A DNA stretch of 11,438 bases from Xanthobacteraceae bacterium (GTDB taxonomy: Bacteria > Pseudomonadota > Alphaproteobacteria > Rhizobiales > Xanthobacteraceae): positions 1 through 11,438 of the forward strand of contig JASHVC010000051.1 in NCBI GenBank assembly GCA_030039655.1. Direction: 5' to 3'. Positions within the stretch are counted from its first letter, which is position 1; every line of letters begins with the position of its first letter. The notes under the pieces were generated by a model that was given only the letters and a program-made list of their open reading frames with translations, had not been told where the DNA came from and did not search any database. Position numbers and translations under genes: made by a program. This document shows positions 6,312 through 11,438 of the stretch, one piece after another.

Positions 6312-6337
6312 AACTGCCCCCATTAGGGTAGAGTTCC
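6312..6337 (-). promoter_or_regulatory. Candidate EcfG-type (general stress response) promoter
   Basis: Read on the minus strand, GGAAC (plus 6333-6337) is followed after 18 bases by GTT (plus 6312-6314). This fits the alphaproteobacterial EcfG/RpoE2 pattern of GGAAC, 16-18 bases, (C)GTT, except that A replaces the C before GTT. It sits 38 bases upstream of the ATG of the small glycine-zipper protein. Chance occurrence cannot be ruled out. Confidence 0.4.
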
Positions 6338-6411
6338 AATATCTTCGTGAATGAGGTCTGAACAATGGTGCCCGAATGTGGCCATCATTGGGAAAACATG
6401 GCGAAAACACC

Positions 6412-6426
6412 AAGGAAGCGATCCTT
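6412..6426 (+). promoter_or_regulatory. Shine-Dalgarno inside a perfect 5-bp hairpin before the metallophosphatase start
   Basis: AAGGA (6412-6416), loop AGCGA, and TCCTT (6422-6426) form an exact inverted repeat ending at the base before ATG 6427. AAGGA is the only good ribosome binding site, so the hairpin would hide it; this argues both for the start at 6427 and for possible translational control. The stem is short and may be only marginally stable. Confidence 0.45.
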
Positions 6427-7086
6427 ATGTTGTTAACTTACGCTGTCGGAGACATTCACGGCTCGCTCGACAAGCTCAAGGCGCTGGTCGAGGCGTGCCG
6501 CGAACACGCCAACGGCCAAGAATTCCGCTTCGTGTTTTTGGGTGACTACATCGACCGTGGGCCAGACTCCGCCGGTGTCCTGCGCTTCATGATCAGTCTG
6601 CAGGCCGACCTGCCGAAGCAAATAATCGCGCTCAAGGGAAATCATGAGGCGTGGGCGGTGTCTCTGCTCGACGGCACGACGCAACCGGCGCCCTGGCTGC
6701 GCAACGGCGGAGCAGAGACACTGGAGAGCTACGGCGCGAAGGACATTAGCGATTTGCCGCGCGCACATCTCGATTGGATGCGTTCGCTGCGATTGTTCTT
6801 CGATGACGGCCGGCGTTTTTTTGTTCATGCGGGCGTCAATCCGGGTAAGCCGCTCGATGCGCAGGACGAACAGGAAATGCTGTGGATCAGGATGCCGTTC
6901 CTGACCAACAACCGCGACTACGGCCGTCTGATCGTTCACGGTCATACGCCGTTGGAGAATTCCAAGCCGGAGCTGCGCATCAATCGACTCAATCTCGACA
7001 CGGCGGCGGCATTCGGCGGGCCGCTGACAGCCGCCGTCTTTGACGACGAAAAGACTGAGCCGCTGTCTTTTTTGCAGGCCAAATGA
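6427..7086 (+). CDS. Metallophosphatase, serine/threonine phosphatase type (PrpA/ApaH-like)
   Basis: The 219-residue protein carries the full set of binuclear metallophosphoesterase motifs: GDIHG (8-12), GDYIDRGPDS (39-48), GNHE (71-74), a VHAG histidine (134) and VHGHT (170-174). This arrangement is that of bacterial PPP-family enzymes, which hydrolyse phosphoprotein Ser/Thr phosphates or diadenosine polyphosphates; the sequence alone does not separate the two. No membrane segment or signal peptide is seen, so it is cytoplasmic. I start at ATG 6427, since family members begin a few residues before the GDIHG strand. An ATG 17 codons upstream (6376) lacks a ribosome binding site. It is divergent from the small secreted protein gene across a 152-base spacer, and no terminator with a T-tract follows. 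Confidence 0.88.
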   Translation: MLLTYAVGDIHGSLDKLKALVEACREHANGQEFRFVFLGDYIDRGPDSAGVLRFMISLQADLPKQIIALKGNHEAWAVSLLDGTTQPAPWLRNGGAETLESYGAKDISDLPRAHLDWMRSLRLFFDDGRRFFVHAGVNPGKPLDAQDEQEMLWIRMPFLTNNRDYGRLIVHGHTPLENSKPELRINRLNLDTAAAFGGPLTAAVFDDEKTEPLSFLQAK

Positions 7087-7190
7087 TTGGGCTATGTGAA
7101 ACGGCGGCGCCCCATGCGCTACGGCCCGATTGCGACAATACGTCGCAGTGTATCTCGCCGCTCCGAGCGAATTCCGGTACGGGATAACTC
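7087..7190. other. Non-coding stretch after the metallophosphatase, with a small hairpin
   Basis: I see no supported gene here. TGCGAC (7131-7136), loop AATAC, and GTCGCA (7142-7147) form a perfect 6-bp hairpin 45 bases after the stop, without a T-tract. It may protect the 3' end of the upstream mRNA or act as a poor terminator. Confidence 0.3.
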
Positions 7191-7292
7191 GTGCCAGAAT
7201 CTACGTTTTTGGCGCTTTCCGGGCACCGCAAGGCGGTTGCTCTCGAGAAGCGCTTTAAGCAATGCCGGTTCGGCAGGGCTCTTCGACTCTGA
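7191..7292 (+). pseudogene. Possible relic of a GIY-YIG nuclease C-terminus
   Basis: In the frame starting at 7191 the translation reads TFLALSGHRKAVALEKRFK (codons 5-23) and then FGRAL before a stop at 7290-7292. This resembles the C-terminal end of small bacterial GIY-YIG proteins as I recall it (pattern: aromatic-LAFS....KA.AFEKYLKSGSGRAF). The DNA at 7265-7285 also fits a GSGRAF-type motif with a base lost, implying a frameshift. No catalytic GIY...YIG segment is present upstream, so if the resemblance is real this is a decayed fragment. It rests on memory of the family and is uncertain. Confidence 0.25.
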
Positions 7293-7365
7293 TGGTTCGC
7301 GCTTCCGCAGGCGCCCGCAAAAGCGCGCGGTGGGGCGAGGCAGTTAGGCTCGCGATCACGTCACC
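7293..7365. other. Gap between the relic and the YdcH gene, with a 7-bp inverted repeat
   Basis: CGCGCTT (7298-7304) and AAGCGCG (7321-7327) form a perfect inverted repeat around a GC-rich 16-base centre, lying between the convergent metallophosphatase and YdcH genes. There is no T-tract on either side, so a terminator role is only possible. Nothing coding is apparent. Confidence 0.3.
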
Positions 7366-7572
7366 TTACGCGATGATATCCGGCGTGAGCTGGTCTTCGA
7401 TGAAGGTGATGCGGTCGCGCAGCTGCAGCTTGCGCTTCTTCAGCCGTTGAACCTGGATGATGTCGGCGCCTGGCGATTCCTGCAGTGCGGCAATCGCGGT
7501 GTCGAGGTCGCGATGTTCCTGCAGGAGGCGCGCAAGCTGCGCCCGAAGCTCGCGTTCTTCCTCTTTCGTCAT
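7366..7572 (-). CDS. YdcH/DUF465 family small coiled-coil protein
   Basis: The 68-residue product is highly charged and alpha-helical, forming a helical hairpin: helix 1 (about 3-30, EEERELRAQLARLLQEHRDLD), a short turn (SPGAD) and helix 2 (about 37-60, QVQRLKKRKLQLRDRITFIEDQ), ending in LTPDIIA. The RLKKRKL.LRD.I core is the YdcH/DUF465 signature, found in many alphaproteobacteria, with no established function. I start at ATG 7572 with AAGGCGGA just before it; a longer frame from 7701 adds 43 residues that do not look like the family. A candidate promoter lies at 7646-7674. A second, divergent gene of the same family starts at 7807. Confidence 0.8.
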   Translation of the reverse strand: MTKEEERELRAQLARLLQEHRDLDTAIAALQESPGADIIQVQRLKKRKLQLRDRITFIEDQLTPDIIA

Positions 7573-7645
7573 TTCCGCCTTGGTCGTGCCTAGGTCCGGG
7601 CTACGCTGCGGCTTGGCACGGTCTGAGGCCGACAAGTTATGGTGG

Positions 7646-7674
7646 ATTATCGCGGTTTGGTTAACGTCCCACAA
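7646..7674 (-). promoter_or_regulatory. Candidate sigma-70 promoter for the minus-strand YdcH gene
   Basis: Read on the minus strand, TTGTGG (plus 7669-7674), a 17-base spacer, and GATAAT (plus 7646-7651, 5/6 to TATAAT). The start of transcription would be near 7639, giving a leader of about 67 bases. It lies inside the longer version of the YdcH frame, which supports the shorter start at 7572. Confidence 0.42.
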
Positions 7675-7806
7675 GCCCGCCCGGTATATGGAGTAGTGCA
7701 CAGCGCGGGGGACTTTCGCCGCGGCATAATCGGAGTATCATGAGTTTTTGCGACGCTGGAAATTGCAGTCGGGAATAGGCAGCACATACGCAAGGAGGTA
7801 GGCCAC

Positions 7807-7986
7807 ATGGCGATTGAATCGCATCTTGCGGAACTCGAAAGACGGCACCAGGCCCTGGAGCAGGAAATCAGCGAAGCCCAATCGCATCCATCTACTGACG
7901 ATCTGACAATTGCGGAATTGAAACGAAAGAAGTTGCTGGTAAAGGACGAGATCGCGCGTTTGAAGCAGGAAGTGGTCCTGCATTAG
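7807..7986 (+). CDS. Second YdcH/DUF465 family small coiled-coil protein
   Basis: The 59-residue protein is almost entirely charged helix: helix 1 (2-25, SHLAELERRHQALEQEI), turn (SHPSTDD, 26-32), helix 2 (33-57, IAELKRKKLLVKDEIARLKQE). The ELKR.KL..KDEI.RL core matches the DUF465/YdcH family, though it shares only family-level similarity with the neighbour at 7366-7572. The ATG at 7807 is preceded by an ideal Shine-Dalgarno AAGGAGGT (7792-7799) seven bases away, the best in this window, so strong translation is expected. A possible terminator lies at 8027-8048. Function is unknown; proteins of this kind are cytoplasmic and may dimerise through the coiled coil. Confidence 0.82.
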   Translation: MAIESHLAELERRHQALEQEISEAQSHPSTDDLTIAELKRKKLLVKDEIARLKQEVVLH

Positions 7987-8026
7987 CCACTAATTAGCAG
8001 ATAAGACCGGCTAGTCGTTCCCAGCA

Positions 8027-8048
8027 AAGCGGGAGCACGCTTCCTTTT
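8027..8048 (+). terminator. Candidate terminator after the plus-strand YdcH gene
   Basis: AAGCG (8027-8031), loop GGAGCA, and CGCTT (8038-8042), followed by CCTTTT. The stem is short (5 bp), but the polarity and T-tract fit a terminator 40 bases after the YdcH stop. Confidence 0.45.
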
Positions 8049-8062
8049 GCAATGCACTTGAT

Positions 8063-8101
8063 CGCCGTCTCGACGCTTAGCTGATCGAGATGGGGACGGC
8101 G
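8063..8101. other. Imperfect inverted repeat downstream of the RES toxin gene
   Basis: CGCCGTC (8063-8069) pairs with GACGGCG (8095-8101), with an inner CTCGA/TCGAG arm and a few unpaired bases. It lies 15 bases past the toxin stop on the minus strand and could end or stabilise the toxin-antitoxin mRNA, but there is no T-tract. Confidence 0.35.
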
Positions 8102-8115
8102 CGTTACTGTCTGCT

Positions 8116-8586
8116 CTACTCAGCGAACAAGCGTGCGTCGAAATCGAAGCGTCGTGTCGAGACGATCGCCACATCGCGCATGCGCGGATGCGCTGGGTTG
8201 AGCATCAGATTCTGTTCTTCCGGAACGATGACGGACGGTGCGGCAAGAACGAAGTTTTGCCCCTCTGCAATCCATCGATCGCCGACCTTGCGGCAGGCAG
8301 CTTGTGGATCGCTGGATGACAACATCGCCTCGAATTGGCCGATGCCGATTTCCGTCGTTCCGGCGTCGTCAGGAATGCGCAGACGCACCGCTTCAAACAC
8401 CGTGAGATCGTCGCGCATGCGCGGCGGGATGTTCACGAGCACTTCAAGCACGCAGAGCGAAAGATGCGATGACGTGTACAGCATCGGAACGCCGCGCGAA
8501 TTCCAGCGCCCTCCTGCCAAGCTCGCACCTTCGCCGTCGAGAGCGCCGGCGAATGCCGATGGAGTAAGCCGCCAGGCTGTTGGCAT
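8116..8586 (-). CDS. RES-domain toxin of a type II toxin-antitoxin pair
   Basis: The 156-residue protein has the RES domain (COG5654) across its length. Conserved features are GGRWNSRG (25-32, Arg27), LYTSSHLSLCVLEVLV (36-51, Tyr37 and Glu48), and APSVIVPEEQNLMLNP (116-131, Ser118), giving the Arg-Glu-Ser set that names the family. The Arg-Tyr-Glu spacing (10 and 11) matches characterised RES toxins as I remember them. Known members degrade NAD+ (MbcT, P. putida Res) or ADP-ribosylate phosphoribosyl pyrophosphate synthetase (ParT); which applies here is not visible. The start ATG shares its A with the TGA stop of the antitoxin gene, so translation is probably coupled. Confidence 0.9.
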   Translation of the reverse strand: MPTAWRLTPSAFAGALDGEGASLAGGRWNSRGVPMLYTSSHLSLCVLEVLVNIPPRMRDDLTVFEAVRLRIPDDAGTTEIGIGQFEAMLSSSDPQAACRKVGDRWIAEGQNFVLAAPSVIVPEEQNLMLNPAHPRMRDVAIVSTRRFDFDARLFAE

Positions 8587-9008
8587 CAGCTAAAGACGCC
8601 ATAAGCGACGCGGGTCAGGATCGTTTCGACCTCGCGCGCGCCAGCGTCGGTTTCGGCCATTTCGATGGGAATGCGGTCGCTCAAAGCCGGGTTCGGATAA
8701 CTCAGCCATTTGTGGGCGAAATCCGCATCGCCAAAAGTCTTCTCTGCTTCCTCGGTGATGCGGATGAGCCGGCCGATCGCATCGGCTTCGGCGGGCTTTA
8801 GCGTTTCGCCTTTGGCCAGGCGGCGGCCAAATGTGCGTTCCGGGATAACGCGGTAGACCTGCTTGGCGCCGAGCACGCCGCGATCGATCAATTTTTTCAC
8901 GCGGCGGGCCGCGATACCGCGCATGATCTCGTCATGAACGAAAGGGCGCTCTTCCTCGGCCAGTCCGGCCGCTGAGCGCCGCCTTTGTTTCGACTTTGCG
9001 CGCGGCAT
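8586..9008 (-). CDS. Xre/MbcA/ParS-type antitoxin (DUF2384 toxin-binding domain)
   Basis: The 140-residue protein has a basic N-terminus (3-11), a helical Xre-like middle (about 36-85, possible DNA binding and oligomerisation) and a C-terminal DUF2384 toxin-binding domain (about 88-139, containing FAHKWLSYPNPAL and TILTRVAYGVFS). Family antitoxins insert this C-terminus near the RES active site and repress their own operon. I chose ATG 9008 because GGGAG (9015-9019) is then six bases away; ATG 9014 touches the GGGAG, and ATG 9062 lies upstream of the likely promoter. It is followed with a one-base overlap by the RES toxin, the usual antitoxin-first order. Confidence 0.88.
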   Translation of the reverse strand: MPRAKSKQRRRSAAGLAEEERPFVHDEIMRGIAARRVKKLIDRGVLGAKQVYRVIPERTFGRRLAKGETLKPAEADAIGRLIRITEEAEKTFGDADFAHKWLSYPNPALSDRIPIEMAETDAGAREVETILTRVAYGVFS

Positions 9009-9033
9009 CGGCATCTCCCGTATGTGCGGATCA

Positions 9034-9062
9034 AATGTAACGCGCTTCGGCAAATGCCGCAA
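9034..9062 (-). promoter_or_regulatory. Promoter of the toxin-antitoxin operon
   Basis: Read on the minus strand, TTGCGG (plus 9057-9062), a 17-base spacer, and TACATT (plus 9034-9039). The start would be near 9027, about 19 bases before the antitoxin ATG at 9008. The -35 region and spacer overlap the operator-like repeat at 9048-9059, which fits autorepression. Confidence 0.5.
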
Positions 9063-9084
9063 CTCGATCGGTAAATGGCCGAAG
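9045..9084. promoter_or_regulatory. Operator-like repeats upstream of the antitoxin gene
   Basis: Two related sites, CGGCAAATGCCG (9048-9059, itself a perfect 5-bp palindrome around AA) and CGGTAAATGGCCG (9069-9081), begin 21 bases apart, which is two helical turns. They sit inside a longer inverted repeat with arms CTTCGGC (9045-9051) and GCCGAAG (9078-9084). The first site overlaps the -35 box and spacer of the toxin-antitoxin promoter. Cooperative binding of the antitoxin or toxin-antitoxin complex is the natural reading; alternatively the arms could form a weak transcript-end hairpin for the acyl-CoA synthetase gene upstream. Confidence 0.55.
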
Positions 9085-9108
9085 CCCGACGCCAGGTGAG
9101 GGATCTCG

Positions 9109-10734
9109 TCAGATAGCCTTCGCCATCTCGCGCAGCTTGAATTTCTGCAGCTTGCCGGTGCTCGTCTTTGGGATTTCAGCGAATACGATGGTGCGCGGGC
9201 ATTTATAGGCGGCGAGATTCTTGCGGCACCAGGCGATCAGCTCCTCGGCGCTGGCGCCCGCGCCTTGCTTCAGTTCGACGAACGCGCATGGCGTCTCGCC
9301 CCACTTCTCGTCAGGCTTGGCGACCACCGCGACCGCCTGCACGGCCGGATGTTTGTAGAGCGCGTCCTCGACTTCGATCGACGAAATGTTCTCGCCGCCG
9401 GAAATAATAATGTCCTTGGAGCGGTCCTTGAGCTGGATGTAGCCGTCGGGGTGGATGACGCCGAGATCGCCGGAATGAAACCAGCCGCCGGCGAATTCTC
9501 TTTCGGTTGCCGTCTTGTTTTTCAGATAGCCTTTCATCACGACATTACCGCGGAACATCACCTCGCCCAGGGTCTCGCCGTCGCGCGGCACCGGCTGCAT
9601 GGTCGCCGGATCGAGCACGTCGAGCGCTTCAAGCACCGGGTAGCAGACGCCTTGGCGTGCTTTCTTCGCCGCCTGCTCGGAGGCGGGAAGCTCGTCCCAT
9701 TCCCGATGCCAATCGTTCACGCTCGCCGGCCCATAAGTCTCGGTCAGGCCATAGACGTGGGTCACGTTGAAGCCGGCCGCCTTCATCGCCGCGAGCACGG
9801 ACTCCGGCGGCGGCGACGCGGCGGTGACGAACTCGACCGTATGCGGCAACGGCTTCTTCTCGTTCGCGGCGGCGTTGAGCAACGTCGACATCACGATCGG
9901 CGCGCCGCACAGATGCGTGACCTTGTGGGTCACGATCGCGTCAAAGATCGGCGCGGCGCGCACCGCACGCAGGCACACATGGGTCCCGGCGACGACCGAT
10001 AGCGTCCAGGGAAAGCACCAGCCGTTGCAATGGAACATCGGCAGCGTCCACAGATAGACCGGATGCTTGCCCATGCCGCAGGTGATGACGTTGGCGAGCG
10101 CGAGCAGATAAGCGCCGCGGTGATGGTAGACCACGCCTTTCGGATCGCCGGTCGTGCCAGACGTGTAGTTGAGCGAGATGGCGTCCCATTCGTCGTGCGG
10201 CATCAGCCAGGAAAACTCGGCGTCGCCTTCGCGCAGGAAGTCTTCGTATTCGAGTTCGCCGATCCGTTTGCCCGGGCCTTTGAATTCCGGATCGTCGTAA
10301 TCGATCACCAGCGGCTTCGCCTTGCACAGCGCCAACGCGTCCTTCACCACCTTGGCAAACTCGCGATCGACAATCAGCGCCTTGGCTTCGCCGTGGTCGA
10401 GGATGAAGGCGATGATGGCGGCATCGAGCCGCGTGTTGATGGAATTGAGCACCGCGCCCGCCATGGCCACGCCGTAGTGCGCCTCCAGCATCGCCGGCAC
10501 GTTCGGGAGCACCACCGCGACCGTGTCGCCGCGCGTGATCCCGCGCCGCGCTAGTGCCGACGCCAAGCGTAGGGCGCGGCCAAAAAACTCCCGATAGGTC
10601 CACGAGCGGCTGCCGTGAACGATGGCGGTGTGATCCGGATAGACGGCGGCGGCGCGTGCCAGAAACGACAGCGGCGTCAGCGGCCGAAAATTTGCTGCAT
10701 TGCGGTCGAGACCGGTCTCATAGGGTGTCGCCAT
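9109..10734 (-). CDS. AMP-forming acyl-CoA synthetase (medium-chain / DmdB-like)
   Basis: The 541-residue enzyme belongs to the ANL superfamily: it adenylates a carboxylic acid with ATP and transfers the acyl group to CoA. All core motifs are present: the P-loop YTSGTTGDPKG (190-200), PMFHCNGWCFPW (232-243), YGLTETYGP (328-336), GWFHSGDLG (417-425), the hinge region DRSKDIIISGGENISSIEVE (437-456), and PKTSTGK with the catalytic Lys528. PMFHCNGWCFPW and the length resemble the group that includes 3-methylmercaptopropionate-CoA ligase (DmdB) and medium-chain fatty acid ligases, so the exact acid is uncertain. ATG 10734 has GAGG at 10740-10743. It lies 44 bases after the TauE/SafE gene on the same strand, so they may be co-transcribed. 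Confidence 0.92.
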   Translation of the reverse strand: MATPYETGLDRNAANFRPLTPLSFLARAAAVYPDHTAIVHGSRSWTYREFFGRALRLASALARRGITRGDTVAVVLPNVPAMLEAHYGVAMAGAVLNSINTRLDAAIIAFILDHGEAKALIVDREFAKVVKDALALCKAKPLVIDYDDPEFKGPGKRIGELEYEDFLREGDAEFSWLMPHDEWDAISLNYTSGTTGDPKGVVYHHRGAYLLALANVITCGMGKHPVYLWTLPMFHCNGWCFPWTLSVVAGTHVCLRAVRAAPIFDAIVTHKVTHLCGAPIVMSTLLNAAANEKKPLPHTVEFVTAASPPPESVLAAMKAAGFNVTHVYGLTETYGPASVNDWHREWDELPASEQAAKKARQGVCYPVLEALDVLDPATMQPVPRDGETLGEVMFRGNVVMKGYLKNKTATEREFAGGWFHSGDLGVIHPDGYIQLKDRSKDIIISGGENISSIEVEDALYKHPAVQAVAVVAKPDEKWGETPCAFVELKQGAGASAEELIAWCRKNLAAYKCPRTIVFAEIPKTSTGKLQKFKLREMAKAI

Positions 10735-10778
10735 GACTTCCTCGCGGCCCGCAGCCTAGCGAAAAGGGGCGACGGCGA

Positions 10779-11438
10779 TCAATGTGGCAAAGCCGTCCAG
10801 CCCTGCCAGATCAGCGCCAGCGAAATGCTGAACATCAGCAGATAGGTGATGCGGTAGAACGGTTCAGTCGGTGTCCGCCGTACCAGCCAGATGCCGGTAA
10901 AATTTGCTGCGACGGCAAGCGGCAACAGCGCTATCGATGTGGCGAAGTTGCGCGACGAAAATTGCCCGAGCAGAAAATACGGGCCGATTTTCATCAAATT
11001 CATGAAGGCGAAAAACATGACCGTCGTGCCCACGAACGTAAGCTTCTCCAGCCGCTGCGGCAGAATGTGAATCTGATACGGCGGCGTGCCGACGTTGACC
11101 AGAAGCGACATGAAACCAGCGAGCGATCCCCAGAACATGCCGACGAGCGCATTCGGCCGGCTGGCGTTTTCAGCCGAGCGTAGGAGGTGCGGCCACAGCC
11201 ACCGGCCAAGCCAGCGGTAGAGCACAAAGGTAAGACCGATGAGGCCCCCGGCAAGCTCGACCGCGGCGTTGGAGACGTAGCTGGCAAACAACGTTCCGGC
11301 GCTCATGCCGATGATCGCGCCGGGGATCAGCACTTTCAGATTCCATGCGCTCCAGGTGCGGCGATAGGTCCACACCGATATGGCGTCCTGAGTGACCAAC
11401 AGGGGCAGGATGATGGCGGCGCCTTGCAGGATCGGCAC
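10779..11438 (-). CDS. TauE/SafE (TSUP) family permease (partial, N-terminus beyond window edge)
   Basis: The frame is open from base 11438 to the TGA at 10779-10781, 219 residues. The GTG at 11438 is probably an internal valine, because family members are about 250-260 residues and the first membrane helix and its glycine-rich motif are missing here. Visible membrane segments include KVLIPGAIIGMSAGTLFASYV, ELAGGLIGLTFVLY, LVGMFWGSLAGFMSLLV, a VGTTVMFFAFMNLMKI segment, IALLPLAVAANFTGIWLV and a C-terminal FSISLALIWQG. VNVGTPPYQIHILP matches the second TSUP signature (GTPP.QI.LLP). The family exports sulfite, sulfonates and other organic anions; the substrate here is unknown. The acyl-CoA synthetase follows 44 bases downstream on the same strand. 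Confidence 0.86.
   Translation of the reverse strand: MPILQGAAIILPLLVTQDAISVWTYRRTWSAWNLKVLIPGAIIGMSAGTLFASYVSNAAVELAGGLIGLTFVLYRWLGRWLWPHLLRSAENASRPNALVGMFWGSLAGFMSLLVNVGTPPYQIHILPQRLEKLTFVGTTVMFFAFMNLMKIGPYFLLGQFSSRNFATSIALLPLAVAANFTGIWLVRRTPTEPFYRITYLLMFSISLALIWQGWTALPH

Noticed and set aside
7087..7347. Plus-strand 86-codon frame after the metallophosphatase
   Set aside because: TTG start without ribosome binding site, Arg/Ser-rich content, and no family likeness.
7087..7365. tRNA, small RNA gene or CRISPR array in the gene-poor gap
   Set aside because: No cloverleaf, no TTCGA T-arm in context and no regularly spaced repeats were seen.
8586..9062. Longer antitoxin form starting at 9062
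   Set aside because: The extra residues cover the operator and -35/-10 elements, and GGGAG fits ATG 9008 better.
9265..10002. Plus-strand frame of 245 codons within the acyl-CoA synthetase
   Set aside because: Antisense shadow of an enzyme with all ANL motifs intact.

Overview
The window looks like chromosomal DNA from an alphaproteobacterium, most likely a Hyphomicrobiales member near Bradyrhizobium, Rhodopseudomonas or Xanthobacteraceae. The evidence is high GC content, GTG starts on purE, purK and rpsU, a Gly/Pro-tailed S21 protein, small YdcH-family coiled-coil proteins, and small secreted glycine-zipper proteins. This is inferred from protein style alone; no marker gene fixes the genus.

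Layout. Positions 1-711 (minus) hold most of a DUF1614 membrane protein that runs off the left edge. It is divergent from a plus-strand purine cluster: purE (841-1338) and purK (1341-2420), which together carboxylate AIR. A leader with a strong hairpin precedes rpsU (2547-2825), which ends in a textbook rho-independent terminator. A TPR lipoprotein (2951-3826) and a small VOC protein (3841-4206) follow on the plus strand, convergent with a membrane-anchored alpha/beta hydrolase (4224-5204, minus).

From 5381 to 6274 (minus) lie two small secreted proteins with the same architecture: a 27-residue signal peptide, a glycine zipper, a Pro/Tyr- or Gly/Tyr-rich linker, and a Cys-bracketed NGYR tail. 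They look like diverged tandem duplicates. The upstream member has a candidate EcfG (general stress response) promoter. A divergent metallophosphatase of the PrpA/ApaH-like class (6427-7086, plus) has a Shine-Dalgarno sequence inside a small hairpin. The stretch 7087-7365 is gene-poor and may contain a relic of a GIY-YIG nuclease.

Two divergent YdcH/DUF465 genes (7366-7572 minus; 7807-7986 plus, only 59 residues) flank a 234-base spacer. The right third is entirely minus strand, read from right to left: a partial TauE/SafE permease (10779 to the edge), an AMP-forming acyl-CoA synthetase (9109-10734), and a Xre/MbcA/ParS-RES toxin-antitoxin pair (8116-9008). The antitoxin promoter overlaps repeated operator-like sites spaced 21 bases apart.

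Most of the window is housekeeping or conserved accessory material. I did not find a clearly unprecedented multi-gene system. The most interesting signals are the operator of the RES toxin-antitoxin module, the duplicated secreted glycine-zipper proteins with structured leaders and a stress-type promoter, and the hairpin covering the metallophosphatase ribosome binding site.
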